From NCBI GenBank assembly GCA_963759125.1, contig CAVWXN010000012.1, positions 62,001 through 126,000 of the forward strand: a stretch of 64,000 nt of DNA, written 5' to 3'. The position numbers and the translations under genes are program-made. Of this stretch, positions 42,731 to 50,742 are shown one piece after another; positions within the stretch are counted from its first letter, which is position 1; each line of letters starts with the position of its first letter. Under the pieces are notes generated by a model that was not told the DNA's origin, did not search any database, and worked only from the letters and a program-made list of their open reading frames with translations. This DNA comes from JABDQA01 sp963759125. GTDB taxonomy: Bacteria > Desulfobacterota > Desulfobulbia > Desulfobulbales > Desulfocapsaceae.

Positions 42731-42870
42731 GTACTCTTATTTATGGTTGGGTCAGCATCTTTGCCACCAGTTCTTTCATCACTGTGGCGGCCACCATTGC
42801 CGTCATGTTGTGGATGTCCCGACAGGGATTGTACTCGACGATATCCGCACCTGCGGGTGTCCCTTGAACA
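42731..42870 (-). pseudogene. C-terminal fragment of an arginase/agmatinase-family (ureohydrolase) gene
   Basis: Reading the minus strand to a TAA at 42731-42733 gives VQGTPAGADIVEYNP followed by CRDIHNMTAMVAATVMKELV, the typical final 40 residues of ureohydrolases (G-DIVE-NP ... MTA-VAA). There is no start codon or metal-binding upstream part; the alpha/beta hydrolase stop lies at 42898. Only the 3' end of the gene remains, so this is a deletion remnant. The left boundary is exact and the right boundary is approximate. Confidence 0.6.
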
Positions 42871-42897
42871 TTCTTAATCACCTGTGTTTTCTGCCTA

Positions 42898-43665
42898 TCA
42901 GCAAATCCGGCTGATGAACTCGCGCAGGCGCGGCAGCACCAACTCAGGGCACTGGTGATGCGGCCTGTGACCGCAGCCGGGTATGAAGGCTGGGGCTACC
43001 TGTCCCGACACCTGTGAACAGATGGACTCGACCTGTTCGATCGTGCCGTATTCGTCGTCTTGGCCTTGTATGGCTAAAACCGGGCAGCTCACAGCCGGCA
43101 GCAGGGCCTCAATATTCCAGGTGCGAAACCCGTCGCTGAGCCAGGTTGCCGACCACCCCTTGAAGACGGCATGAGTTCTCGTACCGTGATATTTTGTCAA
43201 GCCTTTTGGACCGTACCGCTCATATTGCCGATCTGCAGCTTTGATCCCCCGGATCGTCTTCTCCTCGACCAGGACGTGAGCCGCCTCGGAGACGATTCCT
43301 CTGAGCAGGGGCCGCTCCCCCGCCCCGTAAATGAGTGCTATGCTCGCACCGTCGGAATGACCGATCAGAATATGGTCCTTATTGGGAATCAGTTTTTGCA
43401 CCAGTGCTGCCAATTCCCTGCAGGCATAGTCGTGCACGTAATTGATAGTGCGCTCTCGGGACAGAGGTGAGGATCCGCCAAAGCCCTGGCGATCGTAGAG
43501 CAGACCCGAGCACCCGGTCAAGCGGCATAACTCAGCTGGAAAATCTTTCCACATCTCGATACACCCCAGTCCCTCGTGCAGAAAGACCAGTACCGGCTTT
43601 TCAGTATCACCCTCAATCCGCATAAACCGGATTCTGGCATCATCTATGGTGGTGTACTCGGTCAC
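42898..43665 (-). CDS. Alpha/beta hydrolase
   Basis: A 255-residue single-domain hydrolase. The nucleophile elbow is ILIGHSDGASIAL, the oxyanion region is LVFLHEGLGC and the acid residue is in AIQGQDDEYG. The histidine is in FIPGCGHRPHH near the C-terminus, so the Ser-Asp-His triad is complete. The GxSxG family contains esterases, lactonases and C-C hydrolases; the sequence does not fix a substrate. A lactonase feeding the divergent uxaA operon would be plausible from position only. The gene is divergent from uxaA, with about 250 bp between. Confidence 0.9.
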   Translation of the reverse strand: MTEYTTIDDARIRFMRIEGDTEKPVLVFLHEGLGCIEMWKDFPAELCRLTGCSGLLYDRQGFGGSSPLSRERTINYVHDYACRELAALVQKLIPNKDHILIGHSDGASIALIYGAGERPLLRGIVSEAAHVLVEEKTIRGIKAADRQYERYGPKGLTKYHGTRTHAVFKGWSATWLSDGFRTWNIEALLPAVSCPVLAIQGQDDEYGTIEQVESICSQVSGQVAPAFIPGCGHRPHHQCPELVLPRLREFISRIC

Positions 43666-43813
43666 TTCAAATTCTCATGGGTCTCGTCAATGATCTGAGT
43701 TGTAACAAGAGAGTTTTAAATTAACTGCCGGATGCTGTGCGCCGAGGCAGACAGGCACCGATTTATGGTGATAGCATCTTTAGTCGATATTTTTAAGAAC
43801 TATTGAGTTTGCC

Positions 43814-43853
43814 AGTGGTATCCCATGTTTATTTTTTTCTCACAAGTGGTATC
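43814..43853. repeat. AGTGGTATC direct repeat upstream of uxaA
   Basis: AGTGGTATC occurs at 43814-43822 and again at 43845-43853, 31 bp apart (about three helical turns), in the region between the divergent hydrolase and uxaA genes. The spacing puts both copies on the same DNA face, so it may be a regulator binding pair. Confidence 0.35.
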
Positions 43854-43870
43854 GTTTGTTGCCAGACAAC

Positions 43871-43908
43871 GCAATCATTTAAAACAAGAGCAATCATATA
43901 AAACAAGG
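43871..43908. repeat. 19-bp tandem duplication in the uxaA leader
   Basis: Two adjacent units, GCAATCATTTAAAACAAGA (43871-43889) and GCAATCATATAAAACAAGG (43890-43908), match at 17 of 19 positions. The second unit carries the ribosome binding site AAGGA 8 bases before the ATG at 43918. Each unit contains AATCAT, and the second AATCATAT resembles the AATCATAC half-site found upstream of gntR2. Confidence 0.75.
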
Positions 43909-43917
43909 ACCGGATCA

Positions 43918-45564
43918 ATGAAAATAAAGAGCTTCCTGCAGATCGACAGCCATGACAATCTAATCGTGGCGCTTCAGACCCTCAAGCAAGGAACCGTTCT
44001 GGAAGTTGGTAAGCAGATGGTTGAACTGCAGCACGATATACCTGCCAAGCACAAGTTCGCCCTTGAAGATCTCGATACTGGCGCCACTGCTGTGATGTAT
44101 GGGGTGATCGTCGGCCGCGCCAACCAGCCTATTCGATCCGGCGAGCTGATTACCACCGCCAATCTTGAACATGCGACCACCGAGTTCAAAGAAAACCCCG
44201 TGCCTTTCCAGTGGCAGCCACCCCAGCCCTACCAGGGCTCACCAACTGAATTCATGGGGATTCGGCGGCCGGACGGCAAGGTCGGTACGGCGAACTACTG
44301 GATTTTCGTACCCCTGGTGTTCTGTTCCAACCAGGAGCTCTACGAACTCAAGAAAGTGCTGCCGCCGGCCCTTGGCTATGGATCCTCCTCACGCTACGTG
44401 CATTTCACCGATCAGTTGGTCACCCAGATAAAGACCAAAGGAGCGCCGGTTGATCCGGTCATTTCCCTTGATTCTTTTGATAAGCAGCCGGAACGCCTTT
44501 TTCCAAACGTTGACGGGCTCAGGTTCCTGACCCACCACATGGGCTGCGGTTCCACCCCTGACGAGGCCGAAGAGCTGGTAGCACTGCTGGCCAACTACAT
44601 CACCCACCCCAACGTCGCCGGGGCGACCGTCGTCAGCCTGGGCTGTCAGAAGGCGGAAGTCAAGGCCCTGCAGGCGGAGATCGCCAGAAAGGACCCGGGG
44701 TCGACCAAACCAGTCTTCTACTATGACCGCCAGTCCTGGAACGAGCCGGTAGACATGCTCGAAGCCATCATCCGTCAGACCCTTGTCTCGCTGCAGCAGG
44801 CCAACGAGGTCGGCAGGCAGCCGGTGCCCGTGTCAGAACTGGTCATTGGGGTGGAGTGCGGCGGCTCAGACGGGTTTTCGGGCATCTCTGCCAACCCGGT
44901 GATCGGGCGGGCCATGGATCATGTGGTCGGCAAGGGCGGCAGTACGATTCTGGCCGAGTTTCCCGAACTCTGCGGCGTCGAGAACGAGCTTGTCTCCCGC
45001 TGCGCTGCCCCTGAACTCGGCAGCCGTTTTCTGGAGCTCATGAGAAGCTACAGGAAGAGAGTGCAGGCGGTCGGTTTCGATTTCGATCAGAACCCGTCTC
45101 CGGGCAATATAAGAGATGGCTTGATCACTGATGCGATGAAGTCCGCCGGGGCAGCCAAAAAGGGCGGCACCTCGCCGGTGGTGGACGTGCTGGATTATCC
45201 CGAGCATGCCCAGAAAAGGGGCCTCAATCTGCTCTGCACCCCAGGTGGAGATGTAGAGTCTACCACTGCTCTGGCGGGGGCCGGCGCCAATCTGATCATC
45301 TTCTCCACCGGTCTTGGCACGCCGACCGGCAACCCGGTCGTACCGGTCCTCAAAATTTCCTCTAATTCAGCTATGGCCCGCCGGCTCGAGTACATGATAG
45401 ATCTTGACACCGGGCCGATAATCACTGGTGAAAAGACGCTCGATGAGCTTGGCGCCGAGTTGGAAAAACTCTGTGTGGAGACGGCCAGCGGCAGCTACCG
45501 GGCCAAGGCGGTGCGGCTCGATCAGGAGGATTTTATCCCCTGGAAGCGGGGCTTTTCCCTCTAA
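43918..45564 (+). CDS. UxaA-family sugar-acid dehydratase (altronate/galactarate dehydratase-like)
   Basis: A 548-residue protein with the fused architecture of UxaA and GarD enzymes. An N-terminal SAF domain (about residues 1-95: HDNLIVALQTLKQGTVLEV ... HKFALEDLDTGATAVMYGVIVGRA) is followed by the catalytic region from about 110, with GFRRPDGKVGTANYW-like GIRRPDGKVGTANYWIF. Conserved segments are THHMGCGST, GCQKAEV, VGVECGGSDGFSG-like GVECGGSDGFSGISANP and GNPVVPVLKISSN. These enzymes dehydrate aldonates or aldarates to 2-keto-3-deoxy acids using Fe2+. The start at ATG 43918 fits the binding site; the longer frame to 43825 is unlikely. It is the first gene of the island 3 plus-strand operon. 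Confidence 0.88.
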   Translation: MKIKSFLQIDSHDNLIVALQTLKQGTVLEVGKQMVELQHDIPAKHKFALEDLDTGATAVMYGVIVGRANQPIRSGELITTANLEHATTEFKENPVPFQWQPPQPYQGSPTEFMGIRRPDGKVGTANYWIFVPLVFCSNQELYELKKVLPPALGYGSSSRYVHFTDQLVTQIKTKGAPVDPVISLDSFDKQPERLFPNVDGLRFLTHHMGCGSTPDEAEELVALLANYITHPNVAGATVVSLGCQKAEVKALQAEIARKDPGSTKPVFYYDRQSWNEPVDMLEAIIRQTLVSLQQANEVGRQPVPVSELVIGVECGGSDGFSGISANPVIGRAMDHVVGKGGSTILAEFPELCGVENELVSRCAAPELGSRFLELMRSYRKRVQAVGFDFDQNPSPGNIRDGLITDAMKSAGAAKKGGTSPVVDVLDYPEHAQKRGLNLLCTPGGDVESTTALAGAGANLIIFSTGLGTPTGNPVVPVLKISSNSAMARRLEYMIDLDTGPIITGEKTLDELGAELEKLCVETASGSYRAKAVRLDQEDFIPWKRGFSL

Positions 45565-45662
45565 TCGTTTCAAGGGGCTGCAACCCGCTTTTCTGTGCGG
45601 CCTTACTCTGCCTGATCGGTGCAGGTGAGTGCCGGAGATGGAGGAATAAATAGGCTTGATCT

Positions 45663-45685
45663 AATCATACGATGATAGTATGATT
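45663..45685. promoter_or_regulatory. Putative GntR2 operator
   Basis: Perfect palindrome with 8-bp arms AATCATAC and GTATGATT around 7 bp, ending 34 bp upstream of the gntR2 start. Its position suggests autoregulation. A variant half-site (AATCATAT/AATCATTT) occurs twice in the uxaA leader. Confidence 0.55.
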
Positions 45686-45719
45686 CCGGGGCGTCTCAGA
45701 TCAACAGAACGGATCAGCT

Positions 45720-46430
45720 ATGCCTCTACTCAGCAATGAACGCTTGTCCATAACGGTGGCGGATGACCTCCAGCGGAAGATCATCAGCAATAAGCTCGAA
45801 GTAGGGGACCAGCTGCCCACCGAACCCAAACTCATGGAAGAATACGGCGTCAGCCGTACGGTGATACGCGAGGCCGCCGCCTGTCTGGTCAGCCGCGGGG
45901 TGGTCGATGTGCGTCCCCGTCGGGGCATGACCGTTCGCGCACCGGATGGAAAAGGTCTGGCCGAATCGCTCATTGCCCAGCTCCAGATGAGCAAGGTCTC
46001 ACTGCCCCAGCTCCTCCAGGTACGTACGGTCCTTGAGACTGCCATAGTAAAATTGGCCGCAGAGCAGCGAAGCGCTGAAGATCTGGAGAGACTCCGCCAC
46101 AACCTCAAGCTCATGAAGGCTGACGATCTCGATCGACACCAGGCCATAAAGATCGACCTCGAGTTTCATGATCTGCTGGCCGCGGCCACCCACAACCCCT
46201 TTTTTACCCTGGTCAGCCGCCCGATTACCGAACTGCTCTATTCGATTTATATAAACAAATCCGGCTATATGTCGTTTCGGTCGCAGACCTCGTCGGAACA
46301 CACATCAATAGTCGATGCCATAGAAGGAAAAGACGCTGAAGGCGCCGCTGCATCAATGCAGAAGCATCTTGACAGGGTCGGAACAACCGTTGAACAGCTG
46401 CTCGCAGAAAATGACGGGGAGACAGGCTGA
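45720..46430 (+). CDS. GntR-family transcriptional regulator, FCD type (GntR2)
   Basis: A 236-residue regulator. The N-terminal winged helix spans about residues 8-75 (VADDLQRKIISNKLEVGDQLPTEPKLMEEYGVSRTVIREAAACLVSRGVVDVRPRRGMTV), and a C-terminal FCD helical domain carries IKIDLEFHDLLAAATHN and the later TSSEHTSIVDAIEG, whose His residues usually bind metal or ligand. It lies between the dehydratase gene and the ferredoxin-AOR2 pair, so it most likely controls island 3. A perfect palindrome lies just upstream, and a related half-site occurs in the uxaA leader. KdgR/UxuR-type repressors of this family respond to sugar acids. Confidence 0.93.
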   Translation: MPLLSNERLSITVADDLQRKIISNKLEVGDQLPTEPKLMEEYGVSRTVIREAAACLVSRGVVDVRPRRGMTVRAPDGKGLAESLIAQLQMSKVSLPQLLQVRTVLETAIVKLAAEQRSAEDLERLRHNLKLMKADDLDRHQAIKIDLEFHDLLAAATHNPFFTLVSRPITELLYSIYINKSGYMSFRSQTSSEHTSIVDAIEGKDAEGAAASMQKHLDRVGTTVEQLLAENDGETG

Positions 46431-46505
46431 GCCCTCTCTGGTGTGGGATAACTACCCGAACAGGGCTGAGCGACCTCATCAAACTCTAAACAAAGAGAAA
46501 GAACC

Positions 46506-46892
46506 ATGTTCAAAATCAAAAAGAGCGACTGCACTCACTGCAGGTTGTGCATGCTGGCCTGCACCGCCGCCCATGAACCGGGCCTTCAGAGTGTCAAACA
46601 GGCAAGGATTCACATCGAGGATGACTGGCCGGAGGTAGGGGGGATTGAAGTCTGCATGGCCTGTAAGGAACAACTCTGCATCATGACCTGTCCGGAAGAT
46701 GCGCTGTCCTGGAACGGCCATGTCGTTCTGGATCAGGATCGGTGTATCAAGTGTCATGAATGCGTGGATGCCTGCCCCTATAGAGGAGTTATGATTCATC
46801 CTTCGTCGAATTATCCGTTGTACTGCGATACCTGCGAAGGGCAGTTTTCATGTGTAAACGTCTGTCCCACCGGGGCAATAAAAAGGAGATAA
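46506..46892 (+). CDS. Poly-[4Fe-4S] ferredoxin-like electron-transfer subunit of AOR2
   Basis: A 128-residue protein with sixteen cysteines in four groups: CTHCRLCMLAC, CMACKEQLCIMTCP, CIKCHECVDACP and CDTCEGQFSCVNVCP. This is enough for up to four [4Fe-4S] clusters, in the style of HycB/DmsB-type electron-transfer subunits. It starts 6 bp before the AOR2 gene on the same strand, so it is almost certainly the dedicated electron acceptor or subunit of AOR2 and would pass electrons from aldehyde oxidation to the ferredoxin pool. No membrane helix or signal peptide is present, so it is cytoplasmic. Confidence 0.92.
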   Translation: MFKIKKSDCTHCRLCMLACTAAHEPGLQSVKQARIHIEDDWPEVGGIEVCMACKEQLCIMTCPEDALSWNGHVVLDQDRCIKCHECVDACPYRGVMIHPSSNYPLYCDTCEGQFSCVNVCPTGAIKRR

Positions 46893-46898
46893 CCGGCC

Positions 46899-48722
46899 AT
46901 GTGGAAAGGATACGCAGGGAACATCCTCGAGGTCGATCTGGGGTCGGGGAAAATTGATCGGGTTGCATTGGACAGGGACATTGTCGAAAAATATATCGGC
47001 GGCAAGGGCTTTGGCATTCATACCTTGTTTCACCGGCTGCCGGCCGGTGCCGAGCCGCTCTCAGCCGAGAATATACTGGTCTTCGCCACCGGGCCGCTGA
47101 CCGGCTCGGCAGCACCGGCAAGCGGCCGGCTGGAGTTATGCACCAAAAGCCCGGCCACCGGTCTCTGGCTCGATTCCAACGCCGGCGGCAGTTTTGGGCC
47201 GGAACTCAAATATGCGGGTTACGACGCCTTGATAATCACCGGCGCCGCCAAGGCTCCGGTAGTTCTGCTGATCGAGGATGAGGAAGTAGCCATCATCGAT
47301 GCTGACGATTACTGGGGGCTCGATACCATCACCACCCACAAAAAACTTAAAGAGCACTATTCGACGGATCACCGGATTGCCTGTATCGGCCAGAATGGTG
47401 AGCTCCTGTCGCCCCTGGCAAATGTCCAGACTGAATACCGCTCCTTCGGCCGCGGCGGGGCCGGGGCGGTGATGGGTTCGAAAAATCTCAAAGCTGTGGT
47501 TGTCAACGGCTCAGGCGGTCTGAAAACCGCCGACAGCGGTGAGTTCTCCCGGATGGTCAGGGAATCGGTCAACGAACTGGCCAACTCTCCCGATACCGGG
47601 GCCGCCAAACCTGAGTTCGGCACCAACGTCATCCTCTCTCTGATGGATCATACCGGGATTCACCCGACTATGAATTTTCATCGATCGACCCTGGATGAGC
47701 GTCCCATCGATGAGCATGATGTCCGCAAATTCTATAAACGAAACCGGGCCTGTTTTTCCTGCACCATCCGCTGCTCCAAGGTGGCACGGGTAGAGGAAGG
47801 ACCTTTCCAGGGGGCCTATACGGAAGGGCCCGAGTACGAGACCGTCTGGTCGTTTGGCTCCCACTGCGGCAACACAGATGTAGCTTCGATCATCGAGGCC
47901 GAACATCTCTGCGACGCCTACGGTATGGACGCTATTTCGGTGGGCAATGTGGTCGGTTTTCTGATCGACTGTTTCGAAAAAGGACTGCTGACCACCGATG
48001 ACACCCAGGGCCTTGAGCTGCGCTGGGGCAATAGCGAGGCAATCGTTGCTGCAACAAAGCTTATCGGACTGCGCCAGGGTCCCGGCGAAGCCTGGTCAAA
48101 AGGGGTCGCCTACCTCGAAAACAATATTGCTGGTGCCCATGGTCTCGGCGCCCAGGTCAAGGGGCTTGAGCTGCCGGCCTACGATCCGCGGGCTTCGAAG
48201 GGCATGGCCCTGGCCTACGCCACCAGTGACAGGGGTGGCTGCCATCTGCGCTCCTGGCCGATCGGAGAGGAGATCATGAATATGACCAACCCGCTTGGCC
48301 TGCATACCACCGAATTCAAGCCTGAGGTGGTGAAGAGCCAGCAGGATCTCTTCTGCCTGGTAAACTGCAGCGGACTCTGTCTTTTTGCCGCCTTCACCCT
48401 GACCCTTGAGCAGATTGCTCCGCTGTTTTCCTCTTTGACGGGTATTGACTCTCTGGGGAATGCCGAAAAGCTGCTGGAGGTCGGGGAACGGGTCAACAAC
48501 CTGGTCCGGCTTTTCAACCTGCGCGAAGGCTTGACGGCCGAGCAGGATACCCTGCCGGCCCGCTTTACTGCCGAGCCGCTGCCGGATGGGCCGCGCTGTG
48601 GGGCAACCGTCGATGTCAGCGGGATGGTGCAGACCTACTATAAACTGCGCGGCTGGACCGAAGACGGAAAACCGACCAGGGAACTGCTCGACCGACTCGA
48701 AATAGCAGCCGAATCAAACTAA
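46899..48722 (+). CDS. Aldehyde ferredoxin oxidoreductase family protein (AOR2)
   Basis: A 607-residue tungsten-type aldehyde oxidoreductase. The N-terminal part shows YAGNILEVDLGSGKID and GGKGFGIHTLFHRL, followed by ATGPLTGSAAPASGRLELCTKSP and GRGGAGAVMGSKNLKAVVVNG, which contact the pterins. The cluster ligands are Cys285, Cys288 and Cys292 (CFSCTIRC), with a distal Cys at 490 or 494. It has the same domain plan as AOR1 but differs in detail, so the two probably act on different aldehydes. Its gene is preceded by a ferredoxin and followed by a DapA-type aldolase, which suggests the aldehyde product of an aldol cleavage as substrate. Confidence 0.94.
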   Translation: MWKGYAGNILEVDLGSGKIDRVALDRDIVEKYIGGKGFGIHTLFHRLPAGAEPLSAENILVFATGPLTGSAAPASGRLELCTKSPATGLWLDSNAGGSFGPELKYAGYDALIITGAAKAPVVLLIEDEEVAIIDADDYWGLDTITTHKKLKEHYSTDHRIACIGQNGELLSPLANVQTEYRSFGRGGAGAVMGSKNLKAVVVNGSGGLKTADSGEFSRMVRESVNELANSPDTGAAKPEFGTNVILSLMDHTGIHPTMNFHRSTLDERPIDEHDVRKFYKRNRACFSCTIRCSKVARVEEGPFQGAYTEGPEYETVWSFGSHCGNTDVASIIEAEHLCDAYGMDAISVGNVVGFLIDCFEKGLLTTDDTQGLELRWGNSEAIVAATKLIGLRQGPGEAWSKGVAYLENNIAGAHGLGAQVKGLELPAYDPRASKGMALAYATSDRGGCHLRSWPIGEEIMNMTNPLGLHTTEFKPEVVKSQQDLFCLVNCSGLCLFAAFTLTLEQIAPLFSSLTGIDSLGNAEKLLEVGERVNNLVRLFNLREGLTAEQDTLPARFTAEPLPDGPRCGATVDVSGMVQTYYKLRGWTEDGKPTRELLDRLEIAAESN

Positions 48723-48756
48723 TTCAGATTATCCACAATAGAGGAGACAAGCCAAA

Positions 48757-49680
48757 ATGTTTCGTCCAGAAGGAATCTATCCCGCCCTGTTAACCCCATT
48801 CGAAGAAGATCAACGGGTCAATGAACCGGAACTCAGGAAGCTGCTCGATTTCGTCATCGACAGAGGACTCGACGGCATCTTCCCCATCAGTTCGGTGGGC
48901 GAGGGCATCCACATGGATTTTGACGAGAAATGCAGATGCATGGACATTGTCGTCGATCAGGTCAACGGCCGGGTACCGGTGATCCCGGGAGTGGTGGCTT
49001 CGGCTCCGGCTGAATGTGTGAAATTGGCGCAATTCGCGGCCTCCATCGGCTGCGCCGCAGTCCTTGTCACCCCGCCTTACTTCTACAAGCCCGGCGGGGC
49101 CATGGTCGAGCGCTTTTTCGAATCCATCATCGAAGAGTGCGGGCTGCCGGTCATTCTCTACAATATCCCCCTGTTCACCTCGCCGCTGGACTATGACATG
49201 GTAAAACGGCTGGTCCGCTATCCCAACGTCGTCGGCATGAAGGATTCAAGCGGTTCAATGGTCGACTTCATGCATTTCATGGACAAGATCGCCATTGCCG
49301 GCGAAGATATCTCCATGCTCACCGGCCGCGAGGAGACGCTGCTCTCCTGCCTGCTGATGGGGGCCGATGGCTGCATGACCGCCACGGCCGGCATCTTTCC
49401 GGAAATCATGGTCGGTATTTATCGGTCCTGGAAAGAGGGTGATCTGGAAACGGCGCTGAAACTGCAGAAAATGATTCTGGTGGTGATCAGAACCATGTTT
49501 GCCGCCCCGTTCCCGATTGGCTTCAAGCTGGCCCTGGAGCTGCGCGGTATCAAAATGGGTCCGCCGCTGATGCCGCCGTCGGCTGCTGACACCTATCAGA
49601 TCAATACGGTGAAGTCACGGCTCAAGATGCTGATGGAGCCGATGATCGAGGAGTATTGTCAGAAACTGGAGGTTGCCTGA
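48757..49680 (+). CDS. DapA-family aldolase/lyase (KDG aldolase- or dehydratase-like)
   Basis: A 307-residue (beta/alpha)8 protein of the dihydrodipicolinate synthase/N-acetylneuraminate lyase superfamily. The Schiff-base lysine is Lys162 in VGMKDSSG, with the partner Tyr in ILYNIPLF and the phosphate/carboxylate loop GEGIHM. Lysine biosynthesis is unlikely in this location. Subfamilies include 2-keto-3-deoxygluconate aldolase and 5-keto-4-deoxyglucarate dehydratase, which use exactly the kind of 2-keto-3-deoxy acid made by UxaA-type dehydratases. It is the last plus-strand gene of this operon, 34 bp after AOR2. I infer cleavage to pyruvate plus a short aldehyde. Confidence 0.88.
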   Translation: MFRPEGIYPALLTPFEEDQRVNEPELRKLLDFVIDRGLDGIFPISSVGEGIHMDFDEKCRCMDIVVDQVNGRVPVIPGVVASAPAECVKLAQFAASIGCAAVLVTPPYFYKPGGAMVERFFESIIEECGLPVILYNIPLFTSPLDYDMVKRLVRYPNVVGMKDSSGSMVDFMHFMDKIAIAGEDISMLTGREETLLSCLLMGADGCMTATAGIFPEIMVGIYRSWKEGDLETALKLQKMILVVIRTMFAAPFPIGFKLALELRGIKMGPPLMPPSAADTYQINTVKSRLKMLMEPMIEEYCQKLEVA

Positions 49681-49769
49681 CGTAAATGATGAGTTAAGGA
49701 AAAATCACTCGTTTAGACAGCAATGATAGGTTTGCTCAGGATGGTGCCGGGCTGGTAATATCTTGGCTC

Positions 49770-49797
49770 CCCTGAATTCATGCCTGAATAGTCAGGG
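49770..49797. terminator. Possible hairpin between convergent dapA-like and SDR genes
   Basis: CCCTGAATTCA (49770-49780) can pair with TGAAT and TCAGGG on its right arm (49785-49797), over 11 bp with a 2-base bulge and a 4-base loop. No strong T-run follows in either direction, so termination would be imperfect. Its place between two convergent genes is suitable. Confidence 0.3.
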
Positions 49798-49808
49798 CCT
49801 CCATAGAC

Positions 49809-50624
49809 TCAAATGTTGTGAATCAGATAACCGCCATCCACCGGAATCGACACTCCGGTGACAAAGCCCGCCGCGCTGTCGCTGGCCAGAAAGACGGTGG
49901 CGCCCGCCAGTTCCCGGACATCGCCGAAGCGGCCGTAAGGCGTATGGGCGATGACCGCTTTGCCGCGTTCGGTGTATTCGCCGGTCTCCTGATCCACCAG
50001 CAGGGCACGGTTCTGCTTCCCTAAAAAGAATCCCGGGGCGATGGCATTGACCCTGATGGAGTGCTTGGCGAATTCGTTGGCCGAGGCCATGGTCAGGTTC
50101 AGCGTCGCCGCTTTGGCGGCATCGTAGGCCCAGACACCCGAAAGCGGGTTGTATGAGGCCATCGAGGTCAGGTTGATTATCGAGCCTTTGATCTTGTTTT
50201 CAATCCAGTATTTGCCAAATACCTTGGTAGGGATCATCAGTCCGGCCACCAGGTTCATGTGCAGGACCTTCTCAAACAGTTCCATATCCTGCTCGATCAG
50301 CGGATATTTGCCGATGTTGCCGCCGACCCCGTTGATGAGAATATCCGGGCTGTGAAATGCTGAAATGGTCTCCTGCAGCGCCTGCTGGACCTCCGATTCC
50401 TGGCCGGTATCGACCCGCAAACCCGCCACCCGTCCTTCGCTGCCGGGAACCTGATTGAGCTTCTCCAGGGCACTGTCCACCGACTCCTGGGAGCGGCTCC
50501 AGATCATCACGCTGGCTCCTGCTTTAAGCAGCGCTTCCGACATCACGGTACCGATCACCCCGGCACCGCCCGAGACCACGGCTGTCTTGCCGTGCAGTCC
50601 GAACATTTCATCAAGATAACTCAT
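49809..50624 (-). CDS. Short-chain dehydrogenase/reductase (gluconate 5-dehydrogenase/mannonate oxidoreductase-like)
   Basis: A 271-residue SDR. The cofactor motif is VVSGGAGVIGTVMSEAL (TGxxxGxG type), NGVGGN replaces the usual NNAG, and the catalytic Ser (NLTSMASY), Tyr and Lys (WAYDAAKAATLNL) are in place. The closing GASIPVDGGYLIHNI-type segment (GVSIPVDGGYLI) is standard. Several SDRs with this length oxidise or reduce sugar acids such as gluconate, fructuronate or mannonate. It is the last gene of the minus-strand arm of island 3, after the TRAP genes. Substrate identity cannot be fixed from sequence. Confidence 0.9.
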   Translation of the reverse strand: MSYLDEMFGLHGKTAVVSGGAGVIGTVMSEALLKAGASVMIWSRSQESVDSALEKLNQVPGSEGRVAGLRVDTGQESEVQQALQETISAFHSPDILINGVGGNIGKYPLIEQDMELFEKVLHMNLVAGLMIPTKVFGKYWIENKIKGSIINLTSMASYNPLSGVWAYDAAKAATLNLTMASANEFAKHSIRVNAIAPGFFLGKQNRALLVDQETGEYTERGKAVIAHTPYGRFGDVRELAGATVFLASDSAAGFVTGVSIPVDGGYLIHNI

Positions 50625-50742
50625 GCTCTACTCCACAAATATTAGGGTTATAAAATTGCACCTCTAGAGCCGCCTCAGCGCCTACCGCCCAATGCCCCGC
50701 TCCCTCTGGCAGCGGCACTGTTCTGTCAACCTATCGCGAATT

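Noticed and set aside
43918..45564. Sulfolactate sulfo-lyase (SuyAB) as function of the UxaA-type protein, given the Ldh/ComC-family and TRAP genes nearby.
   Set aside because: SuyA and SuyB are separate small and large subunits, while this is one fused SAF-plus-catalytic protein like altronate or galactarate dehydratase, and the island has KDG-type genes.
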